A stretch of 64,000 nt of DNA, from the NCBI GenBank assembly GCA_002633025.1, contig NMRB01000702.1:217509-281508 (forward strand), read 5' to 3'. This document shows positions 37,201-46,200 of the stretch, piece by piece (the first letter of the stretch is position 1; every line of letters starts with the position of its first letter). The notes under the pieces were generated by a model, which was not told the origin of the DNA, did not search any database, and saw nothing but the letters and a program-made list of their open reading frames with translations. The stretch is from Notospermus geniculatus. Its lineage: Eukaryota > Nemertea > Pilidiophora > Heteronemertea > Lineidae. A program made the translations under genes and the position numbers.

Positions 37201-40200
37201 TACCCGGGGGAAGGATGAGTCACAGATCTCTCATTCTCTTTATCTCTTATATCACTTATTATTTATATCTGTAATTCTAGCCTTTCTCGGCAACAAATAG
37301 GCCAGTAAATTTGGAAAGCACCTTCTACCCCTTGAGACCACCATTTCTCCCCTTTAATGACCTAGTTTCCCACGGATAACCTTGAACACTTACCTGGTCA
37401 ACCCATTTAATGGCTCTGATTACTCGATATCGCTCTTTTTCTGGATAAGCTGGTGGGCCCTTGTTTGCTGTGATATCTTCTGCAAAGTTCACATATGACA
37501 GATTTAATATAAGAAGGTCAAACTGAAAGGCCAGTGTTTACACTGGCCATAGATTAGAATTAATAAAATGCATCTGATCAGAAACTACCACCTATTACAT
37601 TTCATCTGAGATAGCCAAAAATTAGACCTGTAGTGTCCAACTTCTGTGATTATTTCAAACGTTACAAAAAAACGGGACTTCTTGAAGTCATCCTAGCTGT
37701 TCCGAGATTGGTGATTTTCTGACTTGTGCATCTTCGACTCACTTGATAGTTTTCTACTGTAGTTTCGCCCACTAAACAGATAAAATAATTGCAGGAAACC
37801 AATAGTTATTGGAGCTTCTGTACACTTTTGGACTTGAAAGTGCCTGAAGAAGACCCAGGTGTGGGGTCGAAAATTTGCAAATATCGGAGATGACTAGATA
37901 TTGTTTCACATTGTGTGTCATTTTTTGTTCTTTTTTGTCTCATACGTGTAGTATTTAATGCAATCAGTTTCCCAGGTACAATACAACCACACCCTCGGTA
38001 TAGTGGAGAATCCACCCTATTTCCCGATTGGCTCACACAAAGTGGGCCAATTAACATGATTAATAAAGATGGTTTTTGTTTGCAACATTGTGATATGAGG
38101 GATGATTGATTGAAATGTATTGATTGGTTCAGTGGCTACATGCATACGCATGGCTGAATCATTTATGATGTTGAATATGGGCAGGGCCCGAGTCTAATGG
38201 ATGGAATTACTAGGGAGAAAACCCAATACATTTTTGGTAGGCAATGATCACAGTTGTTGGAAAGTTCTTCACCACGGGTCACTGAATCCACATCCTCAAC
38301 GAGGAAGTTCACACCATTCATGAAGGTCTGTCTGGCATGTGTACGGTAATGAATACATGTACGTCCCAATTTGGGTCAAGCCCTCCCCCTCCGAATATGA
38401 ATACCATAAAGCGAAATATTTTCGCATCCTAAATGTTTGCGAATGGCCTAAAAATCCAACATTTGCAGAATCTTCGTGGTAAAGGGCCTTATAAAAATTT
38501 TCTTCAGGGAAATATGTTCTCGAGTGTCGCACCCTGAATAATGAAGAAGATCGACACCACACTTCTCAGGAAGCAGGAAGCTGTATCCTGGCACAACCTG
38601 TACTACATGTATCAGCTGCACACCGCAATGCTTGTATGTGTAAACACTTGTTCTGGGCACAAGGGAGACTCTGGGAATGACATCATGATGGGAATCCCCA
38701 CACTGCATTGGTATACTGAGTGCTGATGAGTCATCGATATAGGATTTTAATAGCGGGGAACAAAATTCCCGTTGCGTATGGTGGTTGTCGATGGTAATTT
38801 GCACTCTAGGGGTCTAACTTAAGGAATTTTGCATGGTAGTCCGCAGGACAACCACTCTTTCCGCCTTTGGTAGTCCTGCTACATTTTTGGTAGCCCTGCC
38901 TGTTTTAGTTTTAGTATTGACGGATTTTCATGGTAGCCCGACGGACTACCGACCTGGCACACTTTGGTTGTCCGACGCAATTTCTGGTAGTCTCGGGCAC
39001 TCGGACTACCGCTAATTTAGACCCCTGGTGGAGAAAAATTTAGTGAGTGCCGCAGCAATTCACGATTTTCGCGAGAATTTCCCCCGCGAACATATTTCGC
39101 TTTACGGTTATCGAAGTTACGTGTTCATGTATAAATCTTTATGGTACCCAGTGGGTCCCGCAGTAGGCCTACTACATGATCCTGACTTGCACACAGTAAG
39201 GTATCGCATGATCAAAGTTGGCGATATGGCTGCCTCATTGTTTTGTACTAAATACACACCATTTTTTGTTGTTCATCAACCTAAAAAATAATCCATTTAG
39301 GAAACTGCATAGGCTAATAACGCAACTTACTAAATACTGTGGGCCGATTTCTTTTCACAAAGGGTGTTTAGCAAAATCAGCGTTTTAATTCACAGTTATT
39401 CAAGTTAAAGGCCTAGAAAAGCACTGTTTTGCTGCCTGTACGGTGCTTGATCGGCGGCGTTTACCTGCAGGATAATGAAACGCAGTTAACATTCCTGCGT
39501 TTATGTCCAGGAGGATAAAAAATATTTGAACCCTCAAGAGGCCTTGTTTAGAGTCATTCAACTCTTTTCTTTTGTCATCCTGGACATTAACGCGTGTGAT
39601 TATCCTGCAGGTAAACGCCGCCGATCAAGCACCGTATCGTACAGGCAGCAAAAGTTAACAATGCTTTTCTAGGCCTTTAACCTGAATAACTTGTATATTT
39701 GTCCAGATGGACATAATGCTCAAACTCCTATCCTTCCTTACATGCCATTACATAGGCGTGGCACGTAGAACAATATCATCTTATTTGGTCAAATATACAC
39801 GTATTATGAAAATGCCCTGCTCAATGTGTAAACAGTTTTCATTGCCCATTAGCTTTTATTACAGTTTTATGTTCATTGATTGCTTTTACACAGCGGAGAC
39901 TGTGAGAGAATGAAATCTGACAACTATTCCAGTGGTTGGGTAACAAGAGATGCATACGCCTTGTACTCAGCTGTAGTGAAACTGGGCTGGACATCCAATT
40001 GATTTGTCAGTCAATGTGATTGTGAAGACCGCCCTTTTGAGAGAGTGTAAGATGGACATTGGGGGAATAGAGGCCTTGCAATGACGTCATCCTGGCGCCA
40101 TGCTGGAGGGCACAGGGCGCAAAGGTGTGAGCTGACTGTGACATGACCTGCGTGTAGTGCGCCACGCCATTGTTTGACGTAACGTCATTGGGACATGCAC

Positions 40201-43200
40201 GGCTCATTTCGCTGCGCCTCTGCAGCATGTGCCCCCCAGCATGGCGGCTTGTGACGTCATTTGCAAGGCCTCTATAGTAGAAAGATTTGAGAGTGAGATT
40301 CAGTTCTTGGAATACTGGTAACTGTGAATCACTTACCATCACTGTGGACGCCAACAACCAGATATTTTCCCAGAGCCTTCGCCTGCAAGACAATAATGCA
40401 TAAGTTACGCCTACAGTACGGAGCACAACTGACCTAACTTTATCCATGTACCTTCCGCCTACGTCACGTGGAAGGTACGCTCCACTTCATTGCGTATGGT
40501 ACAAAATGGGATACGTCACGCATCTTTTCCGTGTGACCTCCGCAAACGTGCGCGAATGACGTTATGTCTTCCCAGCGTGCCCTCCAAGGTGAGGAGCAAC
40601 ATCCGCAGAAGAAACGAAGAAGGTACACGCATGACGCGAATGGTACGTGGCACAGGAGGGCAATGTAGAATAAGCGGAATCAGCAGATCTGGCAGATTTA
40701 GCGGATTCTATGTAAAATTAAAATTGAATAAAATACAATGATGAATGGAAACTATTAAACAATATAATTTTTCTGTGTCCCACAGATTATGAAGGACTGC
40801 GAAAATACCTTTTACAGTCGGTAATCCAAACAGGGGCAACACAAATGGTCAGCAGGAATAGTTCGGCCAGTTGCCATTCGCGATGCTGCTGCAGCTTTTC
40901 TTTTATAACCTGTGCAACATATACTTGAAAAAATTATATTACCGTACTTTAAATTATTTTTAATGAAATGGTCCATGGACCATGTGCTCACCCGTTTGAA
41001 CATAATAGTGTACCCGGTAATGACAGAGAGAGGTGCATGTCAGTTATGAGCAATCTGGGTCAAGTCATTCCCAAGTTGCAGGAGTTCAATGATTTTGGGG
41101 TTATGCCACCTGGCGGCCATATTGGATGTCCGATCGGGCCAAAACTTCACATGCACATAAAGGTCATCTAGAGGGAGCCACATAGCACATTTGAGCGCTC
41201 TGGGTCAAGTCGTTCCTGAGTTATAGCACATTTGATGACTTTCGGGTTACGCCACCTCGCGGCCATATTGGAAGTTTAATCAGGCCGAAATTTGACGTGC
41301 TAAGGTCATCAAGAGGGAGGTAAATATCAAGTTTGAGCAATCTGGGTCAAGCTGTTCCTGAGTTTTAGCACTTGGATGATTTTCAGGTTACGCCACCTGG
41401 CGGCCATATTGGATGTCCGATCAGGCCGAAACTCGGTATTTTTGAAGGTACCCCTCTAATACACGTTTATCTAGATACATATATAAAAGAGTAGGCCGAT
41501 TTTTGTCACGCTAAAACTCTGCCTTCTTGCCGTTGGACTCGCGAATTTCTGTTCTGTAATGAAGGATGTACATCTGCACTGTGTCCACGAACCATTAAAA
41601 TACAAAGTTTTGCTTTTTAAACTGTTAAGTTCGATCGGTTTTATTTCGTCTATTTCGTCACTGTTTCAAGTGCTGGGGAACCCCCGCCCGTGACGTCACG
41701 GGATACCCAGTTGCCANTTTGTTACACTCCTTCTGGAGATTGGGCATCATCCAAGTCATGAATGGTGATGTGATGTGTAGGCCAGGTATCAGTCTGTGTT
41801 TATAGCAAATAAAAACCGGGAAAAAATTGGTTCCAAGATGGTTTTGACAGGAAAATCCTTTGGTGACCTGGAATTCTATTTTTACACTGTGGAGGGATTC
41901 GCCCAATTGTCTCGACTTGCTGACTGTGTGACCCCGTTCCTGTTACAAAGGCAGTGGAATGGCCTAGATCCAGACTCCTCTTATCAGAGAAACAGTGCAG
42001 TGGGAAACCTACGATGAACTCCTTCAGACTGGCAGAAGTATACAAATGCAGCTGGCATGCCAAGTGGCAAAGTGGCAATGAGATTACTGCATAACCTTAT
42101 TTGCTGTTCTATATTCATCCCACAAAATTCTGCAAAATACATGTGCTCCAATAAAAACACCCTCCCGACAACACAACCGTAGGACGGGTAACATGCTAGT
42201 TATGATAAGCCTACACTACCCACCCTATTCAGCATCAGAATGAACCAGGTCAATATCGTTACTGATGGAACTGTTGCCTTGGCAACTGCAGATTCTGCTG
42301 GTTCTCTCTATGTGAGTCAGCCACTGACACACTGTGCTAAGACCTCCAATAGCAAAACTAATGCGTGTTCATTCACAGTACACAGCATGAATGGCAATAT
42401 CTCTCATTTAGCAATTTGGTGCTCTGCCAAGAATGACTGCCCGAAGGCCATAACAGGCCAGAGATTCGAAGCAGTTATTTTTTTACATCCATCCGCATAG
42501 GCCTATAATGTTGGAAATGGATAGAACTGCTCTCTCATGGTAGGCTATGGATTTACCAACAAGCGGAAGCCTACAGCAGAGACGTACAAACCATAAACCC
42601 AGAAGGTACTTCAGAAGAACTGAATTCACAGATCAATTTTATCATCATCATGCAGGCATAAGGGCTACGATCTTCACTACAATGGAAAGCAATGGATTCT
42701 ACAGGCCAACACGTAGAAGGAATGTTGAGATTCCTAATTGAGATTCCTGATTTGCACATACCTGCCGCATGGCATTTGCATGGCCGAAGTGGACAATGTC
42801 AAAGCTGAAATAAAATAAGAAGATACAATGGCTGATATTTATAGCAAAAGCAAATGCTTTTACTTCAAAATTTGTAGTACATTTACACTGGACATTGTGC
42901 TGTGCAAATCTTAAAGCGATGTACGCGAGCCCTGCAGTTACTGCACATCGATAGTTCCTTGGGGAAATCCCATGGGGAATCCCCGTGAGATTTTGAAATT
43001 TTCCCGGCGATAAACATTTATTTCGCCCAAATTCATTGAAATAATATTAATAAAAGATATTTCTTGAACGTTTTAGTGTATATAAAACGTCGGCGAACCC
43101 GTAATTTGATGGTTCAAAGATGCTGGAAATATCACACTGAGATCAGTTTCAAGAATCCCGCGAGCAATGAATGAAATTGGGGAGCTATCGCGGGTCGCGA

Positions 43201-46200
43201 TAGCTGAACGAGAGTTCATTTTCAACTCTCGCGACTACATCACTTTAAGTAAAAGCATTTGCTAACTAAATTTTATCAATTCCTCTCTTATCTATTTTTG
43301 ATACCAGCCAATGGGTCAAAAGAATTTAGATTAGCAAATGCTTTTACTTGAGTTTTGTAATACAAATGCATTAGGCAATGCTGTACAAATCTGAAGTAAA
43401 AGCATTTGCTAGTCTTTATTCATATGACCCAGTGTGACTGTCATATTTTACATTCACACAGATTTGACTTGGTATGATCAAAACAGCAAAAAGAAAGCTG
43501 ATGCTGCCGTGAGATTTAGTTCAACCTGCAATTGGACCAGTAACCTCTATGTGGGAAAAGGGGAACAGCAAGTTTGTTATGCAGTATTGCAATCACTGCT
43601 GGGTGAATTATGACAATTACACCAACATAAGCTATTAGTGAATTGAAATACGAAATTTTGGTGAAACCAAAAATTGACTCTTATCTATTTTTGGTGAAAC
43701 ACTGTAATGAAATGGTCCATGGACCATGTGCTCACCCGTTTGGACATAATAGTGTACTGTAATGACAGAGATAGGCAGTTATATGAGCAATCTGGGTAAG
43801 TCATTCCCAAGTTGTAGGACTTCAATGATTTTCAGTTTATGCCACCTGGCCGCCATATTGGATGTCCAATTGGGCCAAAACTTCACATGCACATAAAGGT
43901 CATCTAGAGGGAGCCACATAGCACATTTGAGTGCTCTGGGTCAAGTCGTTCCTGAGTTATAGCACATTTGATGATTTTCGGGTTACGCCACCTAGCGGCC
44001 ATATTGGAAGCTTAATCAGGCCGAAATTTGACGTGCTTGTAAAGGTCATCTAGAAGGAGGTAAATATCAAGTTTGATTGCTCTGGGTCACGTCGTTCCTG
44101 AGTTATAGCACATTTGATGATTTTCGGGTTACGCCACCTGGCGGCCATATTGGAAGTTTAATCAGGCCGAAATTTGACGTGCTTGTAAAGGTCATCTAGA
44201 GGGAGGTAAATATCAAGTTTGAGCACTCTGGGTCAAGCCGTTCCTGAGTTATAGCACTTGGAAGATTTTCAGGTTACGCCACCTGGCGGCCATATTGGAT
44301 GTCCGATCGGGCCGAAACTCGGTAATTTTGAAGGTACCCCTCTAATACACGTTTATGCAAGATATGAAGACGCTCGGTGAAATAATGAAGAACTGTGGCA
44401 GGTTCGTTACTTTTGTCGAACTTTGACCTCTGTGACCTTGAAAAGTAGGTCAAATCAAAAACCCGTTATATATGTTATGTATCCTAATATGATACACCTA
44501 TGACAAAAATTTGGAGATGATCAAGTCATTAGTTCAGGAGTTATTGCACTTTTTGTGTTTTTGGTTTTGGCCACCTGGAGGCCAAGCCAAGAATCGAATC
44601 GGACCGAAACTTGGTGTCATAGGTCATCTGACCTAGGGGTATATATGTACCAAGTTTCAGATCAATAGCCCCAGCGGTTACAAAACGTGCCCTGCTAACG
44701 GACGACGGATGACGACGACGACGGACGCTGCACCATTGTAAGAGCTCACAGGTGAGCTAAAAAGTCCTGATGACAGTTCATGTTGGCTAAACCTCTTGCT
44801 GACCAGCCAGCAGTCCAGGGCCCATGTTCATAAAACATTCTTAAGTTGAAGTGTGACACTTATCCTTTGTTCAACACAAGATAACACTTTGACTTAAGAG
44901 GACCCTATGAGGAGGGTGCTTGTCGCTGTGAGCGTTGTGACCAATTTCTTTTTTGTAACGTTATTTCCATTTATTTCTGGCATGAAATTGATCACCCGAC
45001 AGTAAAACTTACATCATCATGTAGCGGATGAAATTTTCTTTTAATCCCATTACCGTATTTTCCTGACTATAGGGCGCACCTGACTATAAGGCGCACCCCC
45101 AATTTCACCCAAAATATCTGATGAAATCCATACATAAGGCGCACCTCCCTATAAGGCGCAGTCCTGTCAGTGAATGCGTCAGTGCATATTATACACATAC
45201 AATGCATGGCTGCTCAGTGTGCATTGACACAACAACAGCCAAGACAATTACAGGGTCTGATTGCCTTGTTTGAACCCATTGACATCTGCAATTCTGCTGT
45301 TGGTACTGATGGATCTGGTTGTATGATTTCTTAGCTTGTTGTGACAAATTAGGCCTAACTGAAACTTCATCAGTTCACAGTTCACTGCATCATCTGTCAA
45401 CCAGCACTGTGACAATGACTTTGGCTTGCATGCATCCATGCATGCTTGAATGCTTGGGTTCGTCAGTGTCTTGACACTTCTGATCAAATTGTCAGACTGG
45501 ATCCGCAGATAAGGCGCACCACCCTATAAGGCGCACCCCCAATTTTAGACCCTTCTTCAAGGAAAAAGGCTGCGCCTTATAGTCCGAAAAATACGGGTAC
45601 TTCTTTCTTAAAATAAGAGATACGATGGTGATAAATAACAACGTTTTTGTGTTATTATTTCTGTAGAAAAATGTTTAAGGTCATTTTCTCATGACGCAAC
45701 ATCAACACCTTAAATGACGTCAATGACATCGCTAAGGTCACATCGCTCGCAGCACCGACCTGTCGGGATAAACAAAATATCGCCCTCCTCATTGGGCATC
45801 AGTAGGTTAATCAGAGCAAAAAGGAGTCAATTTCATCAAATGTCCAATGTTGCTTTAAATGTCATTTGAAGTCTAGGTCTTACTCATCGATGTACGCACA
45901 TTTATAGGCCTACTTCCTGGTAACATCATGTAAATTACTGTATTCTCGTGCCATTAGCGACCAGTATGCGCCATTTTCTGGTAGTAATATATGCACAGCC
46001 GCGTTTGGCGTTTGTCAATAGGCCCGCCCAGAGACCAGCCGACCAACGCTCGTCATTTGAGGTAACCATGTGTGTGCACATTCACGCTTTGGAAACCTGT
46101 GATCAGTTTCATGCCATTGACGGTCCGTGACCAAGTATACACCAGGCCTTACTCGATCATGGTTACCTCAAATGACGAGCGTTGGTCGGCTGGTCTCTGG

